From Microterricola gilva (lineage in GTDB: Bacteria; Actinomycetota; Actinomycetes; Actinomycetales; Microbacteriaceae), in the NCBI RefSeq assembly GCF_004217495.1, contig NZ_SHLC01000001.1, positions 1,116,001-1,180,000 on the forward strand: a DNA stretch of 64,000 nt. The letters are read 5' to 3'. Positions within the stretch are counted from its first letter, which is position 1. Every line of letters starts with the position of its first letter. Both the position numbers and the translations under genes were made by a program. The notes below the pieces were generated by a model that had not been told where the DNA came from, searched no databases, and saw only the letters and a list, made by a program, of their open reading frames with translations. Below are positions 17,868 through 26,997 of the stretch, piece by piece.

Positions 17868-18890
17868 GTGCAACTCGAGCTGCCCATCGCATTCGAAATC
17901 GGATCACTTGTCGTTCTGACGCTGATCCTCGTCGCCGATCTCCTGATCGTCTTCAAACGCCCCCACGTGCCCTCCATGAAAGAGGCGTCGCTCTGGGTGG
18001 GTTTCTACGTCTTCCTGGCCCTGGTTTTCGCAGGCCTCATGCTGCTCTTCGCCGGCGGCGAGTACGCCGGCCAGTTCCTGGCCGGTTGGCTCACCGAGTA
18101 CAGCCTGTCGATCGACAATCTGTTCGTCTTCGTGATCATCATGGCCCGCTTCAGCGTGCCGCGGAAGTACCAGCAAGAAGTGCTGATGGTTGGCATCATC
18201 ATCGCCCTCGTGCTGCGCGGAATCTTCATTCTGCTCGGCGCCCAGCTCATCGAGAGCTTCAGCTGGGTCTTCTACATCTTCGGTGCCTTCCTCCTCTTCA
18301 CGGCCATCAAGCAGGCCTTCGGCAAGGAAGACGAGGGTGACGGAGAGAACGGCCTCATCCGGTGGCTGCGTCGCCGCGTCAAGATCAGTGACGACTTCGA
18401 CGGTGCCAAGGTGCGCACCGTCATCGACGGCCGCAAAGTGCTCACCCCGATGATCATCGTCTTCATCGCGATCGGCACCACCGACCTGATCTTCGCCCTC
18501 GACTCGATCCCCGCGATCTTCGGCATCACCCAGAGCCCGTTCATCGTATTCACCGCGAACGTGTTCGCCCTGATGGGTCTGCGCCAGCTCTACTTCCTCC
18601 TCGGTGGCCTGCTTGAGCGCCTGGAGTACCTCAAGTACGGCATCGCGTTCATCTTGTTCTTCATCGGTGTGAAGCTCGTCTTCCACGCCATGCACACCAA
18701 CGAGCTGCCGTTCATCAACGGCGGCCACGGCATCGAGTGGGCTCCGGAGATCGACACGTGGACATCGCTCGCCGTGATCATCGCCTCGATGGCGGTCGCG
18801 ACGATCGCGAGCCTGATCAAGGCACGTGCGGATGCCAAGAAGCGCGGTCACACGCTGCTCGAAGAGGTCCCGCACTTCACCGAGGACTAG
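17868..18890 (+). CDS. TerC-family integral membrane protein
   Basis: A 340-residue protein with eight or nine helices. The paired acidic motifs characteristic of TerC, in LSIDNLFVFVIIMARF and IGTTDLIFALDSIPAIFGIT, are present. Members such as Alx and the Bacillus MeeF/MeeY proteins export Mn2+; some were first linked to tellurite resistance. The Mn2+ riboswitch upstream supports manganese export or delivery to secreted enzymes here. GTG 17868 has GAAAGG eleven to six bases upstream; GTG 17838 is a weaker alternative. A hairpin follows the stop. Confidence 0.9.
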   Translation: MQLELPIAFEIGSLVVLTLILVADLLIVFKRPHVPSMKEASLWVGFYVFLALVFAGLMLLFAGGEYAGQFLAGWLTEYSLSIDNLFVFVIIMARFSVPRKYQQEVLMVGIIIALVLRGIFILLGAQLIESFSWVFYIFGAFLLFTAIKQAFGKEDEGDGENGLIRWLRRRVKISDDFDGAKVRTVIDGRKVLTPMIIVFIAIGTTDLIFALDSIPAIFGITQSPFIVFTANVFALMGLRQLYFLLGGLLERLEYLKYGIAFILFFIGVKLVFHAMHTNELPFINGGHGIEWAPEIDTWTSLAVIIASMAVATIASLIKARADAKKRGHTLLEEVPHFTED

Positions 18891-18912
18891 TCCGCAGCGC
18901 TGGGCAGCGTTG

Positions 18913-18960
18913 CGAGAACAGGCGGTTCCGAGCGAATTTCGCCGGATCCGCCTGTTTTCG
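18913..18960 (+). terminator. Long palindrome after terC, probable terminator
   Basis: Arms of 18 nt (18913-18930 and 18943-18960) match at 16 of 18 positions around a 12-nt spacer, and the right arm includes TGTTTTCG. A related GATCTGCCTGTTT word recurs directly downstream (18975-18987). Confidence 0.65.
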
Positions 18961-19086
18961 GCATCACCCGGCCAGATCTGCCTGTTTGTGGTGCAGCGGG
19001 CGAGAGAGCGGGCGGGGCGCCCCGCGCTTTGGTAGCGTGGAGCGCCCCGTTCGTCGGGCAGCACCTTCGTCATCCGGGAGAAGCAC

Positions 19087-19893
19087 GTGGCAACAGACCT
19101 GCCGAGCACCATCGCGCTGCCGAGCGGCACACTTGCGCTCGTCGTCGAGGCGCGCAGCGACGTCGGCCTCGTGCGCAAGGTGAACGAGGACTCGCTCCTC
19201 GCCGCACCGCCCGTCTTCCTGGTCGCCGACGGCATGGGCGGGCACGCGCGCGGCGACGCGGCCAGCCAGGTGGTCACCCGCGTCTTCACCGAGCACATCG
19301 TGCCCGGCGTCCTGACCACCCCGGAGCAGGTGCTCGACGCCATCCACTCGGCCAATGACGCCGTCCGAGATCTGAGCGAGGCCGGGGACTCTGGAACGGC
19401 GGTCGCCGGCACAACGCTGACCGGTGTCGCCCTCGTCGACGGCGACATCGAGAACGAGTATGGCTGGATGATCTTCAACGTCGGGGACTCCCGGGTGTAC
19501 AGCTGGGACGGCCGCGTGCTCGAGCAGCAGAGTGTCGACCACTCCGCCGTGCAGGCGATGGTGGATGCCGGCCTCATCAGCGCAGAGGATGCGGAGCAGC
19601 ACCCCGAACGCAACGTGATCACCCGCGCGCTCGGCGCCGAGGACACCGTCGACGTCGATGTCTGGCTGAGTTCACCGGTCGAGCACAGCACCTTCCTGAT
19701 CTGTTCCGACGGGCTCACCAAAGAACTCGACCGCAGCGAGATCACGGCGATCTTCGCCAGACGCGAGGCGCGGGGAGACTTCGGCGGCATCGCCGACGAG
19801 CTCGTCGAGGCCGCCGTCGAGGCCGGCGGGCGCGACAATGTCTCTGTTGTCGTCGTGCGAACGGACGCCTTCACGCCGAGTGCTAGCCTGTAA
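19087..19893 (+). CDS. PP2C-family serine/threonine protein phosphatase
   Basis: A 268-residue metal-dependent phosphatase. RSDVGLVRKVNEDSL opens the domain, the metal aspartates are in LVADGMGGHA, NVGDSRVYSW lies mid-domain, and CSDGLTKEL and GRDNVSVVVV complete the motif set. It is soluble with no attached FHA or membrane segment, like PstP without its anchor. No protein kinase gene is nearby. GTG 19087 follows CGGGAGAAGCAC. Confidence 0.88.
   Translation: MATDLPSTIALPSGTLALVVEARSDVGLVRKVNEDSLLAAPPVFLVADGMGGHARGDAASQVVTRVFTEHIVPGVLTTPEQVLDAIHSANDAVRDLSEAGDSGTAVAGTTLTGVALVDGDIENEYGWMIFNVGDSRVYSWDGRVLEQQSVDHSAVQAMVDAGLISAEDAEQHPERNVITRALGAEDTVDVDVWLSSPVEHSTFLICSDGLTKELDRSEITAIFARREARGDFGGIADELVEAAVEAGGRDNVSVVVVRTDAFTPSASL
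19884..19889 (+). promoter_or_regulatory. -10 box of the leuCD leader transcript
   Basis: TAGCCT (19884-19889), inside the end of the PP2C gene, ends 6 nt before the GTG of the leader peptide, so the transcript probably starts on that codon. Confidence 0.55.
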
Positions 19894-19895
19894 TT

Positions 19896-19937
19896 GTGTT
19901 GTACGGTCGACTTCTTCTGTGCCGCGACGAGTCCTAG
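19896..19937 (+). CDS. Leucine-rich leader peptide of the leuCD operon
   Basis: GTG 19896 to TAG 19937 encodes MLYGRLLLCRDES: 4 of 13 residues are leucine, three of them consecutive (19911-19919). Two of these are CTT, a rarely used codon in this genome. There is no ribosome site, but a -10 box lies 6 nt upstream, so a leaderless start fits. The end of the frame forms one arm of a hairpin (19922-19961). This is the layout of an amino-acid attenuator, in which ribosome stalling at Leu codons under leucine shortage changes the downstream RNA fold. It ends 71 nt before leuC. Inferred from sequence only. Confidence 0.65.
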   Translation: MLYGRLLLCRDES

Positions 19938-19961
19938 AAACCCAGGCCTCCCTCGTCGCGG
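19922..19961 (+). promoter_or_regulatory. Candidate attenuator hairpin between leader peptide and leuC
   Basis: A perfect 10-bp stem pairs 19922-19931 (within the last leader codons) with 19952-19961. The left arm can alternatively pair with a second TTCGTCG at 19964-19970, so two exclusive folds exist. No U-tract follows, so control may be by Rho or by access to the leuC ribosome site rather than intrinsic termination. Confidence 0.5.
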
Positions 19962-20008
19962 AGTTCGTCGTTGGCTGACCACCATTCATTGAGGAAGACG
20001 CTCACACA

Positions 20009-21478
20009 ATGACCACAGAAACACGTTCTGCATCACGCCCGCGCACCCTGGCCGAGAAGGTCTGGGACGCCCACCTCGTGAAGAAGGGTGAGGACGGCAC
20101 TCCCGACCTCATCTACATCGACCTGCACCTCGTTCACGAGGTCACCAGCCCGCAGGCATTCGACGGGCTGCGCATGGCCGGCCGGCAGCTCCGCCGCCCC
20201 GATCTGACGATCGCGACGGAGGACCACAACACGCCGACGCTCGCCATCGACAAGCCCATCGCCGATCTCACGAGCCGCACCCAGATCGAGACGCTCCGCC
20301 GCAACTGCGACGAGTTCGGTGTCCGCCTGCACTCGCTCGGCGACATCGAGCAGGGCATCGTGCACGTCGTCGGCCCCCAGCTCGGGCTCACGCAGCCGGG
20401 CATCACCGTGGTCTGCGGTGACTCGCACACCTCGACCCACGGCGCGTTCGGCGCCATGGCCTTCGGCATCGGCACGAGCGAGGTCGAGCACGTGATGGCG
20501 ACGCAGACGTTGCCCCTCAAGCCGTTCAAGACGATGGCGATCACCGTCGAGGGCGAGCTTCGCCCCGGTGTTACAGCCAAGGACATCATCCTCGCCGTCA
20601 TCGCCAAGATCGGCACAGGCGGAGGCCAGGGCTACGTGCTCGAGTACCGCGGAAGCGCCATCCGTGCGCTGTCGATGGACGGCCGCATGACGATCTGCAA
20701 CATGTCGATCGAGGCCGGTGCCCGTGCGGGCATGGTTGCACCGGATGCCACGACCTACGAGTACCTGAAGGGCCGCGCCCACGCGCCATCCGGCCAGGAC
20801 TGGGACGACGCCGTCGCATACTGGGACACCCTCGCCACTGATGACGGCGCCAGCTTCGACGCCGAGGTCGTCATCGACGCGAACACGCTCGAGCCGTTCG
20901 TCACCTGGGGCACCAACCCCGGCCAGGGCATCTCGCTGAGTGACACGGTCCCGAACCCGGCCGACTTCAGCGACGCCAACGAGCGCGCAGCCGCCGAGCG
21001 GGCACTGGAGTACATGGACCTGACCGCTGGCACTCCGCTCAAGGAGGTGGCCGTCGACGCCGTCTTCATGGGCTCGTGCACGAACAGCCGCATCGAAGAC
21101 CTGCGCGCGTTCGCCAGCGTCATCCAGGGCAAGAAGAAGGCCGACGGCGTGCGCGTCATGGTCGTTCCCGGATCCGCCCGCGTGCGCATCGAGGCAGAGG
21201 CCGAGGGCCTCGACAAGATCATCACCGACTTCGGTGCCGAGTGGCGTTTCGCCGGCTGCTCGATGTGCCTCGGCATGAACCCGGACCAGCTGGCCCCGGG
21301 GGAGCGCTGCGCATCCACCTCGAACCGCAACTTCGAGGGCCGCCAGGGCAAGGGCGGTCGCACCCACCTGGTCTCCCCGCTCGTGGCAGCGGCAACCGCC
21401 ATCCGCGGCACGCTGTCGAGCCCGTGGGACCTCGAGCACGGCACCGAGTCGCTGAACACAGAGGGAGAGGCGAAGTAG
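20009..21478 (+). CDS. leuC: 3-isopropylmalate dehydratase, large subunit
   Basis: A 489-residue aconitase-family enzyme that, with LeuD, isomerises 2-isopropylmalate to 3-isopropylmalate in leucine synthesis. The iron-sulfur cysteines are in GSCTNSR and [12 protein letters not shown], and [13 protein letters not shown] is an active-site segment. ATG 20009 follows GAGGAAG (19991-19997). It is preceded by a Leu-rich leader peptide and followed after 2 nt by leuD. Many actinobacteria place an IclR-type regulator (NdgR/LtbR) beside leuC; none is present here. Confidence 0.97.
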   Translation: MTTETRSASRPRTLAEKVWDAHLVKKGEDGTPDLIYIDLHLVHEVTSPQAFDGLRMAGRQLRRPDLTIATEDHNTPTLAIDKPIADLTSRTQIETLRRNCDEFGVRLHSLGDIEQGIVHVVGPQLGLTQPGITVVCGDSHTSTHGAFGAMAFGIGTSEVEHVMATQTLPLKPFKTMAITVEGELRPGVTAKDIILAVIAKIGTGGGQGYVLEYRGSAIRALSMDGRMTICNMSIEAGARAGMVAPDATTYEYLKGRAHAPSGQDWDDAVAYWDTLATDDGASFDAEVVIDANTLEPFVTWGTNPGQGISLSDTVPNPADFSDANERAAAERALEYMDLTAGTPLKEVAVDAVFMGSCTNSRIEDLRAFASVIQGKKKADGVRVMVVPGSARVRIEAEAEGLDKIITDFGAEWRFAGCSMCLGMNPDQLAPGERCASTSNRNFEGRQGKGGRTHLVSPLVAAATAIRGTLSSPWDLEHGTESLNTEGEAK

Positions 21479-21480
21479 CC

Positions 21481-22098
21481 ATGGAGAAGTTCACAACCGT
21501 CACGGGCGTCGCGGCTCCGCTGCGCCGCTCCAACGTCGACACCGACCAGATCATCCCCGCCGTCTTCCTCAAGCGCGTCACCAAGACTGGCTTCGACGAC
21601 GCGCTCTTCTACGGCTGGCGTCAGGACCCGGAGTTCGTGCTCAACAAGCCCGAGTTCCAGGGCGCGCGCGTGCTGGTCGCCGGTGCCGATTTCGGCACGG
21701 GATCCTCGCGTGAGCACGCCGTGTGGGCGCTGCGCGACTTCGGCTTCGACGTGGTGCTGAGCCCGCGTTTCGGTGACATCTTCCGCGGGAACTCAGGCAA
21801 GCAGGGCCTGCTCGCCGCCCAGATCAGCGAGGAGGATGTCGAGAAGATCTGGGCAGCCATCGACGCGAACCCGGGAATAGAAGCGACCGTCGATCTGGTT
21901 GAGCGAACTGTCACCGTCGGTGATCTTCAGCTTCCGTTCGAGGTTGACGATTACACTCGGTGGCGGCTGCTCGAAGGTCTTGACGACATCGGGCTCACCC
22001 TGCGCGACGAAGCGTTGATTACAGAATTCGAGGCAACCCGCGAGAGCTGGTTGCCACAGACCCTCCCAGTGAGGCAGAACGTGCAGGCGGAAATTTGA
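21481..22098 (+). CDS. leuD: 3-isopropylmalate dehydratase, small subunit
   Basis: A 205-residue swivel subunit of isopropylmalate isomerase. The [16 protein letters not shown] start, [17 protein letters not shown] and [18 protein letters not shown] segments are family hallmarks. It begins 2 nt after the leuC stop, and its TGA overlaps the TTG start of murA by 4 nt, which couples leucine synthesis to the cell-envelope genes that follow. Confidence 0.97.
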   Translation: MEKFTTVTGVAAPLRRSNVDTDQIIPAVFLKRVTKTGFDDALFYGWRQDPEFVLNKPEFQGARVLVAGADFGTGSSREHAVWALRDFGFDVVLSPRFGDIFRGNSGKQGLLAAQISEEDVEKIWAAIDANPGIEATVDLVERTVTVGDLQLPFEVDDYTRWRLLEGLDDIGLTLRDEALITEFEATRESWLPQTLPVRQNVQAEI

Positions 22099-23465
22099 AC
22101 AGTCTCGGCGATGATGCAAAGAACCACGGCTCGGCCGTCGGTCTCTCCGTCGACAAGATCACCATCCACGGCGGCAAGCCGCTCGTGGGACGCATTGAGC
22201 TGAAGGGCGCGAAGAACCTCGTCACCAAGGCGATGGTTGCTGCGCTGCTGGGCGAGACGCCCAGCGTGCTCAAGGATGTTCCGAACATCAGCGACGTCCG
22301 CATTGTGCGCGGACTCCTTGAGGTGCACGGCGTCCACGTGAGCGAGGGCGAAGAAGAGGGCGAGCTCATCCTCGACCCGACCAACGTCGAGGTCGCCCAC
22401 TTCGCGGCGATCGACGCGCACGCCGGTTCCAGCCGCATCCCGATCCTGTTCTGCGGGCCGCTGCTGCACCGCCTCGGCGAGGCATTCATCCCCGACCTCG
22501 GCGGATGCCGCATCGGCGACCGCCCGATCGACTTCCACCTCGACGTGCTGCGCACCTTCGGTGCCGTCGTCGAGAAGCTGCCGAGTGGCATCCGGATGTC
22601 GGCCCCGAACGGGCTGCACGGAGCCAAGGTCGAGCTGCCGTACCCGAGCGTCGGTGCCACCGAGCAGGTACTGCTGACCGCTGTGCGTGCTGAGGGCATC
22701 ACCGAGCTCAAGGGCGCGGCCATCGAGCCCGAGATCATGGATCTCATCAACATCCTGCAGAAGATGGGCGCGACGATCACGGTCGACACCGACCGCGTCA
22801 TCCGCATCGAGGGCGTCGAGCACCTCAGCGGGTACACGCACCGTTCGCTCTTCGACCGCAACGAGGCAGCCAGCTGGGCCGCCGCCGCGCTGGCAACCGA
22901 GGGTGACATCACCGTCGGCGGCGCGCGCCAGGCCGAGATGCTGACCTTCCTCAACGTCTACCGCAAGGTGGGCGGCCAGTTCGACATCCTCGACGACGGC
23001 ATCCGCTTCTACCACCCAGGCGGCGAGCTCAACCCGGTCATCATCGAGACGGGCGTTCACCCCGGCTTCATGACCGACTGGCAGCAGCCGCTCGTCGTGG
23101 CGCTGACCAAGGCCAAGGGTGTCTCGATCGTCCACGAGACCGTCTACGAGCAGCGCTTCGGCTTCGTCGACGCACTGGTCGACATGGGCGCGACGATTCA
23201 GATCCACAAGGAGTGCCTCGGTGGTCAGGCCTGCCGTTTCGGGCAGCGCAACTTCAACCACTCCGCTGTGATCACCGGACCGACCGTTCTGAAGGGTGCC
23301 GACATCGAGGTTCCCGATCTGCGCGGCGGCTTCAGCCACCTCGTGGCCGCGTTGAGCGCGGACGGAACCTCGACGGTCAGCAACGTCGGAATCATCGCGC
23401 GCGGTTACGAGAACTTCCTCACCAAGCTCGAGATTCTCGGTGCAGACTTCGTTCTCGAAGACTGA
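22095..23465 (+). CDS. murA: UDP-N-acetylglucosamine 1-carboxyvinyltransferase
   Basis: A 456-residue EPSP-synthase-fold enzyme for the first committed step of peptidoglycan synthesis: enolpyruvyl transfer from PEP to UDP-GlcNAc. The catalytic cysteine is Cys138 in GGCRIGDRP, so fosfomycin sensitivity would be expected at that residue. [13 protein letters not shown] near the N-terminus carries the substrate lysine-asparagine pair. The TTG at 22095 overlaps the leuD stop (TTGA) and has GGCGGAAA just upstream. The protein has a short N-terminal extension compared with E. coli MurA. Confidence 0.95.
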   Translation: MNSLGDDAKNHGSAVGLSVDKITIHGGKPLVGRIELKGAKNLVTKAMVAALLGETPSVLKDVPNISDVRIVRGLLEVHGVHVSEGEEEGELILDPTNVEVAHFAAIDAHAGSSRIPILFCGPLLHRLGEAFIPDLGGCRIGDRPIDFHLDVLRTFGAVVEKLPSGIRMSAPNGLHGAKVELPYPSVGATEQVLLTAVRAEGITELKGAAIEPEIMDLINILQKMGATITVDTDRVIRIEGVEHLSGYTHRSLFDRNEAASWAAAALATEGDITVGGARQAEMLTFLNVYRKVGGQFDILDDGIRFYHPGGELNPVIIETGVHPGFMTDWQQPLVVALTKAKGVSIVHETVYEQRFGFVDALVDMGATIQIHKECLGGQACRFGQRNFNHSAVITGPTVLKGADIEVPDLRGGFSHLVAALSADGTSTVSNVGIIARGYENFLTKLEILGADFVLED

Positions 23466-23469
23466 TCGC

Positions 23470-23481
23470 GATAATAGGGGA
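23470..23481 (+). promoter_or_regulatory. Internal leaderless promoter of plsC (-10 GATAAT)
   Basis: GATAAT (23470-23475), just after the murA stop, ends 6 nt before ATG 23482. The AGGGGA between them is too close to the ATG for a normal ribosome site, so a leaderless message is likely. Confidence 0.55.
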
Positions 23482-24249
23482 ATGCCCGCACCAACACAGT
23501 CCGGACGCCGCGTGCGCTCGGAGAAGAGTCACCCGTCGATCTTCTGGATCTTCGCGCTGCTCGCCGTTCCGCTGATGAACCTCGCTGCCCGCTACGAGAT
23601 TCGTGACGGGCACAAGATGCCTCGGCACGGCGCCTATGTGCTCGCGCCGAATCACTACAGCGAGATCGACCCCGTCGTCGTCGGCGTCGTCGCGTGGAAG
23701 CTGGGGCGTTACCCCCGCTTCCTCGCGAAGGCCTCCGTCTTCAAGGTTCCCGTGCTCGGCTGGGCGCTGCGTGTCTCGGGGCAGATCCCCGTCGACCGCC
23801 ACGGCAACAAGTCGCACTCCGCGATTCGTGCCGCGGAGGAGCTCGTCGAAAAGGGACGCATGGTCGTCGTCTACCCGGAGGGCTCGCTGACCCGCGACCC
23901 CGATCTCTGGCCGATGCGCGGCAAGACCGGCGCCGTGCGCATCGCGCTTGAGCGCGGCATCCCCGTCATCCCCGTCGCGCACTGGGGCACCCAGCAGCTG
24001 ATGGCCCGCTACTCGAAGAAGATCAGCCTCTTCCCGCGCAAGCACATTCTCGTCAAGGTCGGTGACCCCGTGAACCTAGACGCATTCAGAGACAAGCCTC
24101 TCGACACCGCATCCCTCAACCAGGCGACCGCCGTGGTGATGGATGCCATCACCGCACTGCTCGAAGATCTGCGCGGAGAGAAGGCTCCGGCCGAGCGTTG
24201 GAACCCCAGCGCCCACGACCAAAAGGAGACGGGTCGTTTTGACTCCTAG
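23482..24249 (+). CDS. plsC: 1-acyl-sn-glycerol-3-phosphate acyltransferase family protein
   Basis: A 255-residue membrane-associated acyltransferase. Motif I NHYSEID gives the H-X4-D catalytic pair; FLAKASVFKVPVLGW (motif II), VVYPEGSLTRD (motif III) and GIPVIPVAHWG (motif IV) follow in order. It would make phosphatidic acid from lysophosphatidic acid. The next gene, gpsA, provides glycerol 3-phosphate for the same pathway. Its stop lies inside the first codons of gpsA. The exact acceptor specificity is inferred. Confidence 0.88.
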   Translation: MPAPTQSGRRVRSEKSHPSIFWIFALLAVPLMNLAARYEIRDGHKMPRHGAYVLAPNHYSEIDPVVVGVVAWKLGRYPRFLAKASVFKVPVLGWALRVSGQIPVDRHGNKSHSAIRAAEELVEKGRMVVVYPEGSLTRDPDLWPMRGKTGAVRIALERGIPVIPVAHWGTQQLMARYSKKISLFPRKHILVKVGDPVNLDAFRDKPLDTASLNQATAVVMDAITALLEDLRGEKAPAERWNPSAHDQKETGRFDS

Positions 24250-25381
24250 GGCCAAGACCGCAACCGTTCGACCGGGGACACGCGTCGCCGTGCTCGGAGC
24301 GGGAAGCTGGGGGACGACCTTCGCCAAGATCCTCGCCGACGGCGGGGCAGACGTCGTGCTGTGGGCGCGCCGGCCTGAGCTCGCACGCGAGATCCAGGAG
24401 GCCAAGCGCAACAGCGACTACCTGCCTGGCATCAACCTGCCGATCTCGCTCCGCGCGACCGCCAGGCTCGACCTGGCCCTCGCAGGCGCCGAGCAGGTGT
24501 TCGTCTCCGTTCCGAGCCAGTCGCTGCGGGAGAACCTGATCGCCGCCGAGCCGCACCTGGGCGCGAACGCGATCATCGTCTCCCTGATGAAGGGCGTCGA
24601 ACGTTCGAGCGGGCTGCGCATGAGCGAGGTGATCGAGCAGGTCCTGCCGATCAGCCCGGACAACATTGCGGCGATCTCCGGCCCCAACCTCGCCCTCGAG
24701 ATCGCGAAGCAGCAGCCGACGGCCGCCGTCGTCTCCTCGACGAGCCTCGAGACGGCCCAGGCCGTCGCGCTGCTCGCCCGCAACGACTACTTCCGTTCCT
24801 TCGTGAACACCGACGTCATCGGCACGGAGTTCGGTGGCGTGCTGAAGAACCTGATCGCCGTCGCCATCGGCATCGTCGACGGCGTCGGCTACGGCGAGAA
24901 CACGAAGGCGTCGATCATCACGCGCGGGCTCGTCGAGATGACCGACTTCGCCGTGGCGTACGGTGCGCATCCGGAGACGCTCGCCGGCCTCGCCGGACTC
25001 GGCGACCTCATCGCCACCTGCCAGTCCCCGCTCTCGCGCAACAACACGGCCGGGCGTCTGCTCGGCCAGGGCTACAGCCAGAGCGACGTGGTCAAGCAGA
25101 TGCAACAGACAACTGAGGGCCTGGCATCCGTCGGCCCCATTCTCGAACTGGCCAAGGCCAAGGGTGTCGAGATGCCGATCGTCGAGCAGGTGCGCCAGGT
25201 TCTGGCCGGCACGCTGAACCCGCGCGACATCGCACCGCACCTCACAACCGATTCGGACGAGCCGCAAGGCGAAAGGACTCTCGATGACGCACAAGCTCAC
25301 GGTGGCGCTGCTCTTTGGGGGTCGGTCAAGCGAGCATTCGATCAGTTGCGCAACAGCGGGCGGGGTTCTCTCGGCGATTGA
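24239..25381 (+). CDS. gpsA: NAD(P)H-dependent glycerol-3-phosphate dehydrogenase
   Basis: A 380-residue enzyme that reduces dihydroxyacetone phosphate to sn-glycerol 3-phosphate for phospholipids. The dinucleotide motif GAGSWGTTF is near residues 18-26, ISGPNLALEIA lies mid-protein, and GVLKNLIAVAIGI precedes the catalytic lysine region. TTG 24239 is chosen for its ribosome site AAAAGGAGA (24221-24229) and overlaps plsC by 11 nt. The protein has about 40 extra C-terminal residues, and its last 98 nt overlap the start of ddl in another frame. Confidence 0.93.
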   Translation: MTPRAKTATVRPGTRVAVLGAGSWGTTFAKILADGGADVVLWARRPELAREIQEAKRNSDYLPGINLPISLRATARLDLALAGAEQVFVSVPSQSLRENLIAAEPHLGANAIIVSLMKGVERSSGLRMSEVIEQVLPISPDNIAAISGPNLALEIAKQQPTAAVVSSTSLETAQAVALLARNDYFRSFVNTDVIGTEFGGVLKNLIAVAIGIVDGVGYGENTKASIITRGLVEMTDFAVAYGAHPETLAGLAGLGDLIATCQSPLSRNNTAGRLLGQGYSQSDVVKQMQQTTEGLASVGPILELAKAKGVEMPIVEQVRQVLAGTLNPRDIAPHLTTDSDEPQGERTLDDAQAHGGAALWGSVKRAFDQLRNSGRGSLGD

Positions 25382-26372
25382 CCGCGAGCGCTTCACCGTC
25401 ATCCCGATCGGGATGACAAGCGATGGCGCGTTCACGCTGCAGCCGGATGACGCGGCCCTCTTCGCGCTGAACCCGGCAGCCATGCCGCACGTCGCAGACA
25501 ACGGCACCCGCGTGCGCTGGCCGGAGAGCACCGCCTCGCGCGAGCTCAGCGTGGTCGAGGCCGACGGCACCGTGCGCTCGCTCGGCGCCGTCGACGTCGT
25601 GTTCCCGATCCTGCACGGACCCTTCGGTGAGGACGGCACGATCCAGGGCCTGCTCGAGCTGGCCGGTCTGCCGTTCGTCGGCTCCGGCGTTCTCGCGAGC
25701 GCCCTCGGCATGGACAAGCACTTCACCAAGACGGTGCTGCGCCAGGCCGGCATCGCCGTCGCGCCGTGGCAGACCGTCACCGCGCGCAGCTGGGCCACCG
25801 ACCCCGCCGGCGTCGAGTCCGCCGTCACGGCGCTCGGCCTGCCCGTCTTCGTGAAGCCGGCGCGCGCCGGTTCGAGCGTCGGCGTCAGCAAGGTGTCATC
25901 GCTCGGTGGCCTCGCGGATGCCATGGCGACCGCGCTGGCCGAGGACGACAAGGTTCTCATCGAGGCCACGCTGATCGGCCGCGAGGTCGAGATCGGGGTG
26001 CTCGGAGGGCGGCCGGGCCAGGCTCCACGGGCATCCGTCGCCGGCGAGGTGATCGTCAGCGGCCGTGACTTCTACGACTTCGACGCCAAGTACCTCGACG
26101 CGCCAGGCATCGACCTCGTCTGCCCGGCTGAGCTCAGCGAGGCCGAGCTCGCCGAGATGGCCGAGCTCGCCGTGCGGACCTTCGAGGCCATCGGCTGTGC
26201 AGGCCTCGCCCGCGTCGACTTCTTCCTCACCGCGGATGGCTTCGTCGTCAACGAGATCAACACCATGCCCGGTTTCACGCCGATCTCGATGTTCCCCACC
26301 TGCTGGTTGAACTCCGGGCTCAGCTACCCCGAGCTGATCTCCGAACTGATCGAGCTCGCGCTGGCCGAGTAG
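25284..26372 (+). CDS. ddl: D-alanine--D-alanine ligase
   Basis: A 362-residue ATP-grasp ligase that makes the D-Ala-D-Ala end of peptidoglycan stem peptides. LFGGRSSEHSIS opens the N-terminal domain, LHGPFGEDGTIQGLLEL and GMDKHFTK follow, KPARAGSSVGVSK binds ATP, and NEINTMPGFTPISMFP carries the Mg2+ ligands. ATG 25284 has GAAAGGA at a good distance, which supports a true start inside gpsA; family homology begins at residue 4, so a later start is not an option. A long palindrome follows the stop. Confidence 0.96.
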   Translation: MTHKLTVALLFGGRSSEHSISCATAGGVLSAIDRERFTVIPIGMTSDGAFTLQPDDAALFALNPAAMPHVADNGTRVRWPESTASRELSVVEADGTVRSLGAVDVVFPILHGPFGEDGTIQGLLELAGLPFVGSGVLASALGMDKHFTKTVLRQAGIAVAPWQTVTARSWATDPAGVESAVTALGLPVFVKPARAGSSVGVSKVSSLGGLADAMATALAEDDKVLIEATLIGREVEIGVLGGRPGQAPRASVAGEVIVSGRDFYDFDAKYLDAPGIDLVCPAELSEAELAEMAELAVRTFEAIGCAGLARVDFFLTADGFVVNEINTMPGFTPISMFPTCWLNSGLSYPELISELIELALAE

Positions 26373-26387
26373 CCGGCATCCGCACAT

Positions 26388-26452
26388 AAGGACATAGCGC
26401 GTTTCCACGGAGCCTTCTCGCGAAGGCGTCCTTGGAAACGCGCTATTTCCTT
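26388..26452. terminator. Long palindrome between convergent ddl and DUF3515, probable bidirectional terminator
   Basis: Arms of 20 nt (26388-26407 and 26433-26452) match at 19 of 20 positions; the single mismatch is C26393. An inner hairpin (26412-26417 with 26422-26427) fills the spacer. T-rich TTTCCTT closes one side and the mirror A-rich side serves the other strand. Confidence 0.7.
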
Positions 26453-26491
26453 GTATCCGGCGGGGGCGCGGGGCGCGACGGTGCGCGGCGC

Positions 26492-26989
26492 TCAGCCGGC
26501 TGGGAGCACGTCGCTGACGTCGATGCACCGGTTCTCGGCCGGGATCGTCGAGAGCGCACCGACGAGGTCGATCAGCGCGCTGGCCGACGCCTTGTCGTAG
26601 TCGACGATGACCTCGGTTGCCGGGGTGCGGCCGTAGGTGGTGAAGCGGAAGATCGGCTTGTTGCTGTCGTCGACGATCCAGTCGACGCCGCCCACCTCGA
26701 CGCACTGCTGCGTCGTCGGTCCGGGCACCTCGACCCCGCAGCGCAGCAGGATCGTCGCCGGGTCGCCCCACGCGCCGGTGCCCTGGGCGTTCGTCTCGCG
26801 CAGCTTCTGCTCGCCGAGCGCCTCCGGCAGGCGCACGACGACCTCGGCGCAGCCGGGGTTCGCGGCGTCATCTGCCGGCTCGAGAGCCACGGCGGCCGTG
26901 CATCCGGACAGCGTCGCCGTCAACAGAGCGGCGCCGCCGACGACGCTCAGGGTGCGGATCAGGGAACGGGTCACGGTGCGGGAGATCAT
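26492..26989 (-). CDS. DUF3515 lipoprotein
   Basis: A 165-residue predicted lipoprotein: a basic N-terminus, a hydrophobic stretch and the lipobox TLSGC with the lipidated Cys at residue 30. The mature part contains pairs of cysteines and an FTTYGRTPATEVIVDYDKAS segment typical of the actinobacterial DUF3515 family, whose role is unknown. It is divergent from thiL, and the two promoters overlap. Confidence 0.78.
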   Translation of the reverse strand: MISRTVTRSLIRTLSVVGGAALLTATLSGCTAAVALEPADDAANPGCAEVVVRLPEALGEQKLRETNAQGTGAWGDPATILLRCGVEVPGPTTQQCVEVGGVDWIVDDSNKPIFRFTTYGRTPATEVIVDYDKASASALIDLVGALSTIPAENRCIDVSDVLPAG

Positions 26990-26997
26990 CGCTCTTC

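Noticed and set aside
17904-19985. A 693-codon minus-strand frame opposite terC and the PP2C gene
   Set aside because: Same codon-shadow effect; the terC and PP2C motifs on the plus strand are intact.
25284-25381. Frameshift in gpsA as the cause of the overlap with ddl
   Set aside because: GpsA motifs are complete before the overlap and ddl has an independent ribosome site and full N-terminus, so no repair is needed.
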